Shown here: in pieces, positions 22,001-35,163 of the stretch | How the letters are laid out: each line of letters opens with the position of its first letter | Numbering within the stretch: position 1 is the first letter of the stretch | Assembly (NCBI GenBank): GCA_030686995.1 | Contig: CM060680.1 | Location: 196,961,322 to 197,025,321 of the forward strand | From: Artemisia argyi | Lineage: Eukaryota > Streptophyta > Magnoliopsida > Asterales > Asteraceae | Length of the DNA stretch: 64,000 nt | Direction of reading: 5' to 3' | Position numbers and translations under genes: made by a program | Notes under the pieces: generated by a model | Told to the model about the DNA's origin: nothing | What the model saw: the letters and a program-made list of their open reading frames with translations, nothing else | Databases searched by the model: none

Positions 22001-22370
22001 AGCACAATACCTAAAGCTCGATTATACTTGCGAGCTTAAATGAGCTTTTAAACTCGATTATACCTATGAGCTTAAATGAGCCTTAGTGTATATATAATAT
22101 ATAGTATGGATATGTATAAATGTGTACTTGTGTATAATGTACATAATATAAACGAACTCAAACCTAGCATGCTCAATATATCAAGCTCGAGTCGAGCTTA
22201 ATTTTGTTTGGAAACATCACAAAACACAATCAAGCACAAACTTGATTACGAGTCGAGCTCAAGTTAAAAACACAAAGCTCAAAACGAGTCGACTTTGAGT
22301 TTTTGAAAAATTTAATGAGTTGAGCTTGAGCTTTGGCAAGCTCCAACTCGACTCTGCTTGTGTTTACGCT
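22001..22370. repeat. MITE-like repeat rich in GAGCT/AGCTC motifs
   Basis: Dense GAGCTT, GAGCTC and TCGAGC words occur in both orientations around 22010-22365, giving an imperfectly palindromic region. A second relative lies at about 31975-32460 and a shorter piece at about 52560-52660. No exact termini were fixed. Confidence 0.5.
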
Positions 22371-23080
22371 CTTACTTTATGTTGTGATTACCAAATGCCA
22401 ACCGATTAATTATTGGATCCTAGAGATGAAATAACTTCGCCAATATTTATTGAAATATAGCTTTATAAACTAAATTATGAACAAGTTCAGGGGGTGTTTT
22501 GTTATTTTAGGAAGTAATTTTTTTTATTTTTATTTTTTTTGTGTGTGTTTTTTAGGTTTACCAAAGACCAATGACTAAAAGTGTGCCGGTGTCTAAGGCT
22601 TTAAAAGAGCCAAGTGAAAAAATAATAAACAAAATAAATAAATAAATAAATAAAGATCTCTCTTAATAGCGGACGCCTCCTCTACTCATTCAGACGCACT
22701 ATTTGGCACAATAAAAGAGATTTTTTTCCCTTCTAATGCGGTCAGAGGTTAAAACATCTTACCAAACTAGAAATGAAGAGATGTCTTAATGCCTCTAATA
22801 TCTCATAACTATTATTTTATCTTCTTTTTAATTATTTTTTTAATTTTTGCTCGAGTAGTTTTTTTCCTATGGTTCTTTTTCTCATTTTGTACAATATTTT
22901 TTCTAAATAATTTCTTTAATATTGATAGCACGTTTATGAGTATTACCCCAAAAATTTTAAAGAAATAATGTTGAAGATAATAATGATGGTGATGCTTAAA
23001 CACTTAAGAATTTATCCAACAATAATAAAAGCATCTCTAATGTTATCATTATAATTTAACTCTAAATGCAAAACTAGCAT
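22371..23080. other. AT-rich intergenic DNA
   Basis: Contains a short (AAAT)n/(AATA)n tract near 22620-22655 and a possible decayed MITE around 22490-22800. No credible coding sequence. Confidence 0.4.
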
Positions 23081-24715
23081 CTTATTAGAATACGAGGCAT
23101 GTAGAATCCGTGTTATGCACAGGCTTGGAATCTAATTGTTAATCGCGTATTCTTTCTGTGTATTGGCGAGTGTATGTTTAATTATTGTTTAGCATGTTGT
23201 ATGTAACATTTTGACTTTCTTGTATAAAAATTTAAAAACGTTTTGACTTTCTTGTGATAACTTTGTTTTTTTTTGCTTATTACTTATTTCAGCCCCCCCT
23301 CCCACCCTATCAAATTCGGCCATAATTCTTCCTATTCAATTGGTTTTTTCTTTAATCTCTATTGGGATTACTGAATTAACAACAAAGAACTTGGTTTGTT
23401 AGGGTGGAGGGTGGGTTTCTATCTGTTTTAATCTTTATATCGTCCCTATGCTTATGAGCGAAACCCTAAATTTGTTCATTAATGTTTTAAAAGATTTAAA
23501 CCGACTATTGTTTAAATCGTGGATTGGTTAGGGTTTTTCTTGGTTGGGTTGCCTAATCGCACTTGGGTTCTTTTGTTTAGGTCGGTTTGGTATTCCCTTT
23601 ATTAAGGGCTGTATTCTTATCGATTCTATTATCCTTTACTTTTGCGATTAGGGTTTATTGTTTCTGGTTGATCGTATGGTTTACATGGGTTATTTTTGTC
23701 CGATCTTCTTGAATGTTGAGCGTAGCATGTTCAAGCTTTTGATCTATCTATATGTAACATGGTGCGTTGGTTTGGGTTTGATGTTCTTCATGATTAACGA
23801 AACCCTTTTAGGGTTTTGTATATTTTATATTGTTGGTGATCATGGATCTGGTTGCTTACTTGGAGGTCAATCTGTTTTCTACGGATTGTTTTTTGTTTAT
23901 TATGTTATCATGTTGGTGCTGCCATGGAAGTGGGTTAGAGAGAGAGAGATGGAAGTTAAGTTTTAGGGCAACTTATTCAAAAACCCTAGTTTGATCGTTA
24001 TGATGGTTCTGCATGGCTGATAAGTTAGGGTTTTTACTCTATGTTAGTTTATGGCAGATTCTTTACATATTGGTTATATACGTTGTTGCTAATATTTTAT
24101 TATGTCAAGAATTTGTTGCATGAAGGGTAGTTGTGACCATATTGGCTCAAGATGATTCAAGTTACGTGTGATGCTGGATTTTATGAATTGTTGAGCTGGT
24201 TGGATTGCATGTGGTTGGTGCATGGTTTCTTTTTCTTCTCTTTGTAAACTGAACTCACATATGACGATCAATGAGTGAGGAAAGTACTATGTTTGATGGG
24301 TACCTTTTGATTCCTTGAATTTGGGCAGAATTCTTATGTAATGGGGAGATTGGTACTCTATGTGGAAGTTAAGTTGGAAGGGTCTTGTTCAAAACCTTTT
24401 GTATCTGCTGATTATATGTTGAAGATCGCTTGGATGTTTTGTGGATTCTTCATGGAAGTTAAGGTGAACCGCCTAAGTGATTTTGAAGGCTCAAGTTTTC
24501 CTTGAGTAGTATTGTCATGTATTATGTACTTGTGTCATTATTGGTAGGTTCATTTTATTGTAAGTTATACGAATGGTGTGTCATTCGTATAGGCGAGTCT
24601 TTAAGTGTCCTAAGGGACTGAGGTGAGGGATATCACCCTCACCCTTTGTACTTCAACGTTTTTTGGTGTAATGAAATTTACCGGGGTGAATAAACCCTTT
24701 TACCCAAAAAGAAAT
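23081..24715 (+). other. T-rich non-coding block with transcript-like features
   Basis: No gene is evident. The first part carries several telo-box-like AAACCCTA words (about 23460, 23800, 23985) and pyrimidine-rich stretches of the kind seen in plant 5' leaders. The last ~150 bp (a GTGAGGG/CACCCTCACC stem near 24620, then a taatgaaatttaccgggg run) resembles the 3' end of plant LINE-type retroposons. A 5'-truncated LINE tail or a non-coding transcription unit are both possible. The longest frames (about 100 codons at 23658-23966) look like chance reads. Confidence 0.3.
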
Positions 24716-25025
24716 GGCTTTGTTTCTTTTGGTCTATTACTTAGCCCTACAATACTTGTCTATTAGATGGTTTTTGCATGGTAATATGAAGCACATAGGG
24801 TCTATCTAATTGGTCATAGTTTAATGTGCGTTAAATATTTTTTTTTATTAAGTTTATAAGTTAAAGTTTGTGTAATAATGTATATATAATAATGCCACAT
24901 AAACTGTATTAAAATCGTTACAAACCTTTTTAGCTTCATCTCATTTTATTATACAACTAATTTCATTGAAAATTAACATTGAAGTCTAACTAATATTAAT
25001 AAATTTTATCAATAAACTCAATTCT
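24716..25025. other. AT-rich intergenic DNA
   Basis: No feature seen. Confidence 0.4.
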
Positions 25026-25306
25026 AGGGGTGTGCATCGGGCCGGAACCCGACCCGTCTCGACGAAGCCCGAATCCCGACAAGCTTGAAAATCCTAACCG
25101 AATCCCGACCCGAGTCTAGCCCGAATCCCGTCCTGAGTCCTGAAACGAAACCAATTTGTATGGTTTTTCTTTGTAATCCCGACTGCCGACCCGACCCGAA
25201 TCCCGACAAGCTGAAAAAACCCAAACCGAGTCCTGACCCGAGTATGGTCGGTTCGGGATTCGAGACGATTCGGGATGTCGGGATCGGGACGGTTTTTGGG
25301 TAATAG
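25026..25306. repeat. GC-rich MITE-like repeat built of CCCGAC / GTCGGG words
   Basis: A GC-rich island in AT-rich DNA. It begins ggggtgtgcatcggg and is made of repeated CCCGAC, CCCGAATCCCGAC and inverted GTCGGG/TCGGGAT units, so it can fold on itself. Frames on either strand are by-products of the repeat. Confidence 0.55.
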
Positions 25307-25429
25307 CTAACCAAATGAATATTAATTAACACACAATTAATAATTCCTAAAACCTTTAGGCTCAACTATTCTGTCAGTAGCTTATTATTATTTTTTTTTA
25401 ATTTAGAAATGGGTTTGAGCAAAAATTAT

Positions 25430-27010
25430 GTACTTTTTTATATTCATTATCCAAGTTGCATGCTTACATAAACTAATCACGCTAAAAAGTATTATTTAAC
25501 CATTTAAATGTTGTTTTACATACATGATCGTGCACATTTTCTGGAATCAATTCGCATATGTGAGCTACATCAATAGAAAACACACATAAATTACTTGTAT
25601 ACGAAAATGAATTAGCATAATACATATATATATTGCATTAGGTTAAATCATCAATTATTCTTGCAACCTTTTCCACTTCATCTCAATCCATAACCGACTT
25701 TTAATTCTTTACTAATTACTAAATATCATGTGATCAATTCCGGCAAGCCTTACACTTCCATCTCGATGTTGTATATACTTCACATTAAATGCACCGGTTT
25801 TGTTTTTCGATAAAAATTTGAACTTTTGCTTATGTTTAAAACTCAACATTTTATTTGATATTCTAATTTACAAACGGCTTTAAGTCAAAATTATGTATTT
25901 TTCCTTTCTATTTATTACTCAATGTGATATTTTTCATATGTCGTATTTTGCTATTATAGTAAACTCATTTAATGTGCGTAAATATTGGTTTCTCACTAAT
26001 GATTCTACATATAGAAAAAAAACACTTTGCGATGCGCAAACCTTCTTCTTTTCAATAATAATTCAATTGCACACGATAAATTCATTTTATATTTCTCAAA
26101 GAGCATTCGAAAGCAACTACTTACATAAACTCATCATGCTAAAAAGTATCATTTAACCATTTAAATGTTGTTTATGTATTTTTTTCCTTTCTATTCATTA
26201 CTCAATGTGATATTTTTAATATGTCGTATTTTGCTATTATAGCAAACTCATTTAATGGACGTAAATAATGGTTTCTCACTAATGAGTCTACATTTATAAA
26301 AAGAAAACACTTTGCGATGCGCGAACCTTCTTCTTTTCAATAATAATTCATTTGCACACGATAAATTCATTCTAATATTTCTCAAAGAGCATTCGAAAGC
26401 AACTACTTACATAAACTAATCATGCTAAAACGTATCATTTAACCATTTAAATGTTGCTTTACATACATGCTCGTGCATATTTTCTTGAATCAATTCGCAC
26501 ATGTGAGCTACATCAATAGAAAACACACATAAATTACTTGTATATGAGAATGCATTAACATAATACATATATCTATATATATGCTTATCTATTACAATCA
26601 CCTAAATATGTAAGAAACAAAAAAAATAGTTGGTATCCCAATCTTTGGTTTCATTTATCTGAGCATGCATGATCTTGTGTGATTTTCATGGTACATGCGT
26701 ATGATAACTAAATTAAGAAAAAAAGAAGACCAAGTTAATTAAAACATCTAAAAGATGTGTGAATCATCTCCAAAATGTTGCAAAAGAGAATTTACATACC
26801 GCTACCAACAATCAAAGATCTAAAAGTTGTGTGAATCATCTTCAAATGTACATACTAAATGTGATTTTGGCCGGTTTATATAAGCATGAATTAGGTTAAA
26901 TCATTAATTATTCTTGGAAACTTTCGCAGCCCTTTCACTTCATCTAACCGACATTTAATACTATACTAAATGTCATGTGATCAATTCGGGTAACCTTTGC
27001 ACTTCATCTC
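25430..27010. repeat. Mosaic of direct repeats (~283-bp tandem pair plus flanking blocks)
   Basis: Two adjacent copies of a ~283-bp unit lie at about 25886-26168 and 26169-26452, aligned on ctcaatgtgatattttt at 25918 and 26201. The block at about 25470-25615 recurs at about 26405-26575, and the block at about 25630-25765 recurs at about 26885-27010. The copies carry many small differences. No coding function is seen. Confidence 0.7.
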
Positions 27011-27069
27011 TTTTTATGATTGTATAGTTATTATGAGGCTACATTGAATTCCGAGCATTAGCTATCTTG

Positions 27070-27147
27070 TCTATAATACTAAAAGATTCAATGCAATCTT
27101 GATGCATACACAATAAATTATAGGACTGAATCTTATAGTATTATAGA
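27070..27147. repeat. 78-bp palindromic element
   Basis: The ends tctataatactaaaagattca and its near-perfect inverse (tgaatcttatagtattataga) pair over 21 positions with one mismatch. A small foldback element or MITE remnant. Confidence 0.55.
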
Positions 27148-27487
27148 AGGTGCTTGCACTAAATAACTTTTGCTCCAATATGTACACTATATATTTGCAC
27201 TAAATGTACTTTAAAACTATCAAATACGTAGAAATGCAATGAATTAAAAAATTAAATTAAGCAAAATATATAAATATTGGGTTCATTTTAACGGCGTTGA
27301 TGAGAAACGCACGAATATGTATTTTATATTAGTTAGTTTTAGTTATTTGGGTTATAAATCAAAGCTAGTTAAATATAAGAGTTTTTAAATAAATGAATAG
27401 TGTTTAGTGCAATGAATATTATTGCACTAAATTTTGTATTTTTTGGTTGTTTACTATTTATTGCACTAAAATAGTGTGATATTTAGG

Positions 27488-27733
27488 GTCCGCTTGGTTT
27501 ATAATGGGGAAAGGGAAAAGGAAAGGGAAAGGGAAAGGAATGCAAATGAATGGGTGAGGTGGGTAATTAATACCTTACCCCCCAATTTACTCTATAATGG
27601 TTGATTACCCACTACGGGGTAATCAATACCTTACTCTTCCTTTACCAAGCACCCTTATATAAATGATGTGGGCCCTTTTTAATTCTTTACCCATTCCCCA
27701 CCCTCCCTTTACCCCCCACCAAGCACCCCCTTA
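27488..27733. repeat. MITE with purine/pyrimidine arms
   Basis: It starts gggtccgcttggtttataat and ends in the complementary layout ccccccaccaagcaccccc. The left arm carries (GGGAAA)n-type repeats and the right arm CCTTTACCC-type units, so the two arms are roughly inverse. This is typical of small hAT-like or Harbinger-like MITEs, but no target duplication was assigned. Confidence 0.55.
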
Positions 27734-29223
27734 GTGTTAACATTGGAGAACATTTTTGATACATTTTGCACTATTTTTGTGCAAAAAGTGCATTTGGTGC
27801 TAACATTGGAGATACCCTAATATACAACTAGTTTGTGAAAATAAATTGTGCCATAGTTACTTTAAACACGAGATTAAAATTTTTCATTAAAAAATATTTT
27901 AAATGTTAATTAACAATGTTAAGCATACTATGAAATATTTCTTTTCGCGAACTCATCATTGTAAAGTAAAATGAAAGTGACAATTTGTGAATTGATGTGA
28001 ATTTTCAACCACATGAGAGTACAACAAATTGACAACATAGAGCTAATTTTCAAAATTAAGTTGAGACGTAATATTCTTGAATTGTTTGTTTAAGATTTTT
28101 TATTTTCATGTTGTTAACCTATGTCAATTTTTGAAACTCAAATGCTCCATTTAATGTTTAAATACATCTATGTTTCACAGGAATAAAACTGATTTATACA
28201 TATATCATTCAGACATTTAAAAAATAAAAAACAAACAGTATTATTTGATTAAAATTCAGACATTTACCTGTAAGATTCATATTAAAATGTGTAAATTAGA
28301 CTCGGAGCCTTTTAATAAACAAACAACACCCTTAATTAGTTTTCAATTGTGTTTTTTCTCTTTCACTTTTCACACACTTGCTAAGGTTTGTGTTTTTGTA
28401 ATTTTCTTTCTTCTCTTGTATGTTTGAACTTAAAAGATCCCATTATACCCTACTAGTGTTGATATGAAGTTATAAAAATATAGAAGGAATGGTTGGTTGA
28501 ATTTTTACATAATATGTGAGTCTTTAGTGTTTTTTTATAAAGTTTACGATATTGTCATGTTTCACGATGTAAACGGGCATTCGATTAAATATGTCATTAA
28601 GTGGATTTAAACATTACCATGCCAAATATTATTAAGTTTTATAAAATATCAACGAGTGACAAGATCTCCATACCAAATATTGAAACTTTTGTTTTTCATA
28701 TATAAATATCCTTAGAGGACAGCCAAAATAGTAAAACATTATTCGTGTTTCCTTTTTTAGACTTGTTGGTGTCATTGTCTACCCCATGATTGACTAATCT
28801 GCTTGCGTTGATGAACTTCCGGGGAACTCTATGTCCCCCTTAAAATTTGAAAATTCTCTTATATATATGTACTTCAACAATTTATCATTTGTTGAAGTAA
28901 ATGAGATACAATTAGGATTCCATAATAAGTTAATGATATACAATTCGGATATCAATTGATATATCAAGCTTGGCGTGCTCAAACTAAATGATATACAATT
29001 CGGATTCCATAATAAGTTAATTAAAGTTCCAGTTATGTAAACAACACTACTTCACACTTAGAGAGCTAGGTGCAGTTAGAGATGAATAACACTTACTGAT
29101 GTGTCATTTCAGCACCTTCTCAATAACACATAAATAACTAAAACACCCTCCCTAGCAATAAACCCAATAACTATTATTGGTGTAGATGGGTCTCGCAAAA
29201 AAAGCCAAAAATACTCACTCACT

Positions 29224-29263
<40 letters not shown>

Positions 29264-29290
29264 CCTGTTGTTGGAATGGTGTTGCTGTTC
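27734..29290. other. AT-rich intergenic DNA with repeat remnants
   Basis: At 28200-28331 lies the right end of a MITE ending cttttaataaacaaacaacaccc, related to the element at 32491-33032. Around 28890-29025 a ~30-bp word (gatatacaattcggattcca type) is repeated. A 36-bp poly-A tract lies at 29227-29262. No gene is evident. Confidence 0.4.
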
Positions 29291-29304
29291 TGCCTCTCGG
29301 TTAG

Positions 29305-29600
29305 ATTAATACATAAGACCGGAGACCAGACCGGACCGAGGACCAAATATGAGGAAAATGGTGGACTGAGGACCGAACTAAATATGTTTGGTCTGGTTTC
29401 TCGGTTCAATTCAACCCCCGATCCAGGTCCAATCCAGTTCGCCAGTCCAGTCAGGCCCGGCAAAGCATAATGGTCGGTTATGTACTTATGCGTAAGACCG
29501 GACCAGTCCAAAGACCAAATATGAGAAAAATAGTGAACCGAAGATCAGACTAAATATGTTCAGTCTGGTTTTTCAGTTCGATTCAGTCCCCTGTCTGTTA
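29305..29600. repeat. Duplicated GGACC/GGTCC-rich unit
   Basis: Two direct copies of a ~100-bp unit start near 29315 and 29493. They share aagaccgga, gaccaaatatgag and a ctaaatatgtt word, then gtctggttt. Each copy is itself partly self-complementary (GGACCGG/CCGGTCC). It is probably a repeat element, and the open frames across it follow from the repeat. Confidence 0.5.
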
Positions 29601-31974
29601 TGTCTATTATGCTTAGCCTTACTAAAATACTTCTTTAATTTTGACTACGGGAACGAATTTTGATAATTTGAATAGTGTTGCATAACTTTTTTATTATTAT
29701 TAGCACACACATAAAGTTGCACATTTTTTTTTTTCTTTTCAAAATAAATTTGCACCACAAAAAATAGAGTAACACAAAAATATTTTCGAATGTTGCATAT
29801 ACCAAAAAGACACTTTTTAGAAGGAAAAAAAAAAGGGTTATACTGCATTACCTACATGAATTTGACCTAAAAACAAGTGTAGTTTGTGTCACGTCCAACA
29901 ACCAATAAATTATATTATTACAATACTTTTTATAAAAATGACGAGGTTTAAAAAAAATCGGTTTGATAAATTTCGATTCTAAGGCTACCCGCAATAGCAC
30001 CCTCAATCGATTGCGTTGTCAGGGTTGCTCAAGGTTATCCTTGTTGTGGCCAACTGGGTCGCTGAGGATCGAGGGGTATGAGGGTTGAGAACTCAACCGA
30101 TTAAGAGACTCGGTTGAGTTGTATGTTGTGTGTGTTTTTATTTAATTAAAATATCTCTTTTGTGGGGTATGTTTTTTGTAGTGTAGGTTACTTTATTGTG
30201 CCTAAAGATTGGTTGTAGGTTGCAGGAGTGAGAAAATTGACGTGACAGAAAAAATGAGCGTCACTGAGGGTTGTTATCGGAGGTAGCCGAACAAACACTG
30301 TTCTTGTAGTCTTCCTATTTGATCCATTAACATCAGTATAGAAATGTTCAATAAAAGAAAGTCTTCCTATATGATCCATTGACATTAATGTCCAATAAAA
30401 GAAAGAATCGATAGCGATACATGCTCATGATGCTATTTAATGTGTGTTGTCCTTTGTGATGTCGATCTTAGTCTAATAACTATCCTTCAATAATCGATTA
30501 TACAGTATTAAGATGATATAAGGATATTGCTAAAAATGATACTGTATATACAACGTTTGTATAAAAGCAACACTTATAAATTGACATGATTATTTTTGTA
30601 CAAGTTGTCAAGTACCTTACGTTTTCATATGTCCGTATTTTTATAAATATTCATGTGTTGTGTACGAGTATATGTATAAGAAGGATTTGCATATGGCCCA
30701 AAATGGTCTTTTGACCCAAAAATAGAATCAAACACTGATTTTAACCAAACCGTAACATTGGACGGAACCAGAGCTAAAAATGACCGGGTGTATGTGCACA
30801 GTTTTTTTTACTTTAATATAAAGAAAAAAATTAACAAAAAAGTACGATTTTTGATTAAAATGATTCGAGTTTAGTGCGAACTAAGTTCACTTTTCACCTA
30901 TTGATGGACTAACTAAGCAATGACTAGAAACACAATGCATTGGGACTGGGTGCATTTCAGAAAATTCAATATTTTTCATGAAAATTAACACAATGAAGCA
31001 AAATTATATGGAGGTCTCATGACACTGCAAGACCCCCTAGTTCCGTCCCTGGATTCACTGGTATGACGTGTATCCTAAACTTGTGAATTTCTTTGTAATA
31101 CATGCAACGTGTTGGTATTTACTATTTATTCATAGATTACCAAATGAAAGAAGATGACGAAAGAAAGATGAAGAACTTAAATCGTGTGTTCCTTTGCTGT
31201 TGTTTCTTTGTTACCTTTTTTCCTTTCTTCTTTTGGTTTTGTAGTATTTTAGCACGTACAATTTGCAAAGTACAACATTTTAGGCAAAAAAGGGTTTCTT
31301 ACGAGTTACCATATCTAAACTATAGAATTTACTTAGAGGTGTCTTAATGTATTTTGTAACTTTCACGTAATTGCTGAGTTGCTTCTTAGCTTTTTCGGTA
31401 TGAATGATATTAAGGATTGTAAGGGCGTGTTTGATTGTTACTTAATGAGATAGTTCAGCACCGAAAGCTTGAAAATGATTCATTCAGTGCTAAATCTTAC
31501 GGTTTTATCAAACAACCCCTAAGTCTTGTTCGTATATGATATAGATATTGTAATAACATTGAGGTAATGATCGTATCCCCACACAAAACTTAACAAAGCT
31601 TAGGATTGTACTGTTTTTTTGGGTAAAGAAAGATATAGACAACACATGTGACTCGAACTCATGGCCTACAACTCTTTAAAGCGTGAAGGAGCAAGCTTTG
31701 TAAGTGTGTTCATATTCAAAGTCTAAATTATCCATAATTGTAAGTTTGAAAGTTTGTTTATATTACAACTATTTTGCTGAGAATATTCTACATAATATGA
31801 GGTACCGTAATGCAATAATACTTTCGTAAATCAAATGATTATATTTCACACAATTAAACTTATTTGTGTTAAACATAATATCTTTCAAACTAAAATTTCA
31901 ATAAATTATATCAAACTCTAGTTTTTGGTGCAAAAACTAGTTAACCATTTAAAAAGTTATTAGTTTGTTATAGT
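29601..31974. other. AT-rich intergenic DNA
   Basis: No credible gene. Around 31630-31700 a minus-strand B-box-like word (gagttcgagtc) suggests another weak tRNA-like SINE relic. The 81-codon frame at 31102-31347 has no recognisable family. Confidence 0.35.
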
Positions 31975-32460
31975 ACTGCAAACAAGCCAGGCTATTATCA
32001 AGCAACTCGAGCTTGATTTTGAGCTTGACTCGATCGCGTCGAGCTTTAACGGAGCTCGAGTCTGAGCCCAATAAACCAGCTCGAAACACATAACGAGCAG
32101 AGCTCGAGCTTGAGCTTTTCTCGAGCTTTTCAAGCCTTCATGTACATATATGTATTTATTATACATATTTAAGTAAATAACTTAAAGGCTAATGTGAATA
32201 TTGGTATAATAATAAAATCTATATCGTAGGACTTTATAAACCCTAACGCTTGTATAAGTTCTTTACTCTTAATCGTTCACATATTTTTTGACTTTATTGA
32301 TAATTTTTGCTATCGAATACAATGTTTATGAATAAATTCGAGTTTTTCGAGCCTAGCTCAAGCGTTATTCGAATATTACTCGAATTGAGATCAAGCTTAA
32401 TGATTCAAGCTCATCGAGCCATGCTCGAGCTTGACTTGACTTGATTACGGCCCCATTTTG
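31975..32460. repeat. MITE-like repeat rich in GAGCT/AGCTC motifs (second copy)
   Basis: Starts near tactgcaaacaagccagg and ends near cttgattacggcccc. The body is filled with CTCGAGCTT, GAGCTCGAG and inverse words at both ends around an AT-rich centre. Related to 22001-22370. Confidence 0.5.
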
Positions 32461-32490
32461 TCACTCAAGCAAAATAAGTAGAGAAGTAAG

Positions 32491-33032
32491 GTGGTGTTTG
32501 TTTTTTAAAATGAATACCTCTTAATTTGACTCATTTAAACGCGGTCATAGGTTTAGCCCAAAAAGAGTGTTTATTTTTTTCATGTCATTAAAAGACGGTA
32601 AGAGGCAGCCAATGTTATTTTTTATTTATTTATTTTATTTCTTTTGATCATAAAGAAGCAGTAAGAGACATAAACCTTTTATTGAATAAGAAAAGGATGA
32701 GTGTTCTAAGATCCCTTAAGATGATTTTTTTTTTTTTCTTTTTTTTTTCACCTTTATCCTTGTAATTAAATAGAATTATACATATGATTAGTTAGATAAA
32801 AATAAATAATATTTTGTTAGATAAAGAATGTTAGATAATATTTATTCCTCTTGTGAATACAATCATTTAACATTTAAATTGTAAGAAATGATAGTTTAAC
32901 ATATTTTTAGAAAAAACAAGCAGTTTTATTTGAGTCAGATTTTTATTTCTCAACAATTTATTCAGATTACCATAGATTCAGATTCAGATGTACGAATCAT
33001 ATTAAAACTCAGAGCCTCTTAATAAATAAACA
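32491..33032. repeat. MITE with ~30-bp inverted ends (GGTGTTGTTTGTTTATTAAGAGG type)
   Basis: The left end gtggtgtttgtttttta...cctcttaa is mirrored by the right end cctcttaataaataaacaacacc. The interior is AT-rich without ORFs. A related right end lies at about 28300-28331, so this is a dispersed family. Confidence 0.6.
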
Positions 33033-33707
33033 ACACCTAATAGTGCAGTGGCGGTGGTATGTGTAGCGTGTGTGTGCGCATTACTACAAAAGGTCACTTT
33101 CATGTAAAAGTCAAAAAGTCCTATTTTGATTAGAGCACCAGGTGTAGTAACATAAGCCAAAGCGTCACCTCAGCTTTCCCCCTTTTTACTTACCTCACCA
33201 AAAACACTCTCTTAGTAACTTAAGCCAAAACATCATTTTTATTTTATTTTCCATTTTTTTACAAAACAACTATTTCTTCATTCATTAAAATAAAAAAGAA
33301 AAAAGAAAATATTTATAACTTTCGAATAACTTTACAAAGAATTACTACAAACAATTACAAACTATCAAAATTATAAAAGGGCTAAAATTTAAAGTACATT
33401 TTTTTTTCTTTTTTTTTTTTTTTAGTAAAAACTATCAAAATCACTACCACAAACAGCACATAAAAAAATCGATGAAAATCCATAACCCATAAAAACCTAC
33501 ATAAATCACAAACTCTCATCTAGTGAGCGCCAAACATTTGGTGATTGGCTTGACGAACTGCACAACCGGTGAAGTGGTGAGGGTCTTGGTGAGTGACACC
33601 TTGAATTAGCGAGGCTCTCTCGCAACTGTACCCGATGCTCTTAACTGTAATAGTACGTTATATGTTGTTAAATCAACTACTTAGAACTTAAGCTAACGTG
33701 ATATTGA
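33033..33707. other. AT-rich intergenic DNA
   Basis: No gene or clear repeat end seen. Contains poly-T tracts near 33400-33423. Confidence 0.35.
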
Positions 33708-33716
33708 AATTAAATA

Positions 33717-35089
33717 GAGTAAATTACATGAATGGTCCCTGTGGTTTGACGAAAATTTCACCTATAGTCCCTCAAACTTAAAAGTTGCATGTATGGTCCC
33801 TGTCGCTGTCAAAGAATAACATGGATGGTCCCTCATACTAACTGTCGTTAGTTTTTCAGTTAGTCCATTTGCACCGTTAGTCCTTTAACGACCGTTTGCA
33901 ACAAACATTTGAACTGTTAGTCCATTAACGAAAAAAAATTTAAATTTTGCGAAAAATTAATATTTGACTGAATAAAATGCGTATTTTTTAAAAAATTAAT
34001 CTTTATAAAAAAATGCGTATTTTTTTAAAAAAATTATTTTTTTTATAAAAGTGAATGCGCATTTTTTTTTTAAAAATTAATTTTTATAAAAAAAATATTT
34101 TTTAAAAAAAAAATTTCTTACATTTTCATCCGTTTTTATATATTTGTATCCGTTTTCGTTCATTTTTATACGTTTTCTTACGTTTTTTTCTTACATTTTC
34201 ATCCGTTTTAAAAAAATACTTTACTAAATTTTAAAGATATATAGGAAAAAAATAATAAGAAAAATAAAAAAAAATATAAGAAAAATAAAAAAAAATATAA
34301 GAAAACCAAATTTAAACAAATTTAGGAAAAAAAACGTATGAAAACGGGAAAAAAATGTAAGAAAAATGGACAAAAATGTAAGAAAAACGGACAAAAACGT
34401 CTGAAAATAAAAAAACATAAGAAAAACGGACAAAAACGCATGAAAAACAGACGAAAATATAAGAAACCAGGCAAAAATGTAAGAAAAACGGACAAAAATG
34501 TACAAAAATGTAAGAAAAATAGAAAAACATAAGAAAAACGGACAAAAACGTAAGAAAATTTAAAAAAAAATAATTTTTTTATAAAATTAATTTTTTTAAA
34601 AAATGCGCATTCACTTTTATAAAAAAATTAATTTAAAAAAAATAATTTTTTTTAAAAAATACGCATTTTTAAAAAAAATAAGCATTTTTTATAAAGATTA
34701 ATTTTTTAAAAAAATACGCATTTTTAAAAAAAATTAATTATTATTTATAAAAAAAATTTAATTTTTTTTCGCAAATATTAATTTTTAAAAAAAAATGCAA
34801 AATTTAATTTTTCAGTCAAATATTTGTATTTTATTCACTCAAATATTAATTTTTCGCAAAATTTAAATTTTTTTTCGTTAAAGGACTAACAGTGCAAATG
34901 TTTGTTGCAAACGGTCGTTAAAGGACTAACGGTGCAAATGGACTAACTGAAAAACTAACGACAGTTAGTCTGAGGGACCATCCATGTTATTCTTTGGCAG
35001 CGACAGGGACCATACATGCAACTTTTAAGTTTGAGGGACTGTAGGTGAAATTTTTGTCAAATCGCAGGGACCATTCATGTAATTTACTC
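33717..35089. mobile_element. Mutator-like foldback element with long inverted repeats, 1373 bp
   Basis: The ends gagtaaattacatgaatgg and ccattcatgtaatttactc begin inverted repeats that stay paired for about 255 bp with only around a dozen differences. The element is bordered by an exact 9-bp direct repeat AATTAAATA (33708-33716 and 35090-35098), the usual size for Mutator-type (MULE) insertions. Inside the repeats are the tggtccctgt/gttagtcc words common in such plant elements. The centre (about 34100-34560) is a low-complexity array of aaaacggacaaaaatgtaag-like units with the inverse on the left side. No transposase is present, so the element is non-autonomous. Confidence 0.85.
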
Positions 35090-35163
35090 AATTAAATATT
35101 ATCAAGTTTCAGAATATTTTGAATGCCAATCAACATAAACATTCTACTAGCGAGGGGGTGATA

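Noticed and set aside
23658..23966. 102-codon hydrophobic frame
   Set aside because: Random hydrophobic composition from T-rich DNA; no family, no splice or start context.
29215..29511. Frames on both strands across the GGACC repeat
   Set aside because: They include poly-Phe or poly-Lys from a poly-A tract and repeat-derived residues; no gene features.
34224..34545. Phe-rich minus-strand frames that look like membrane proteins
   Set aside because: Translation of the low-complexity array in the foldback element.
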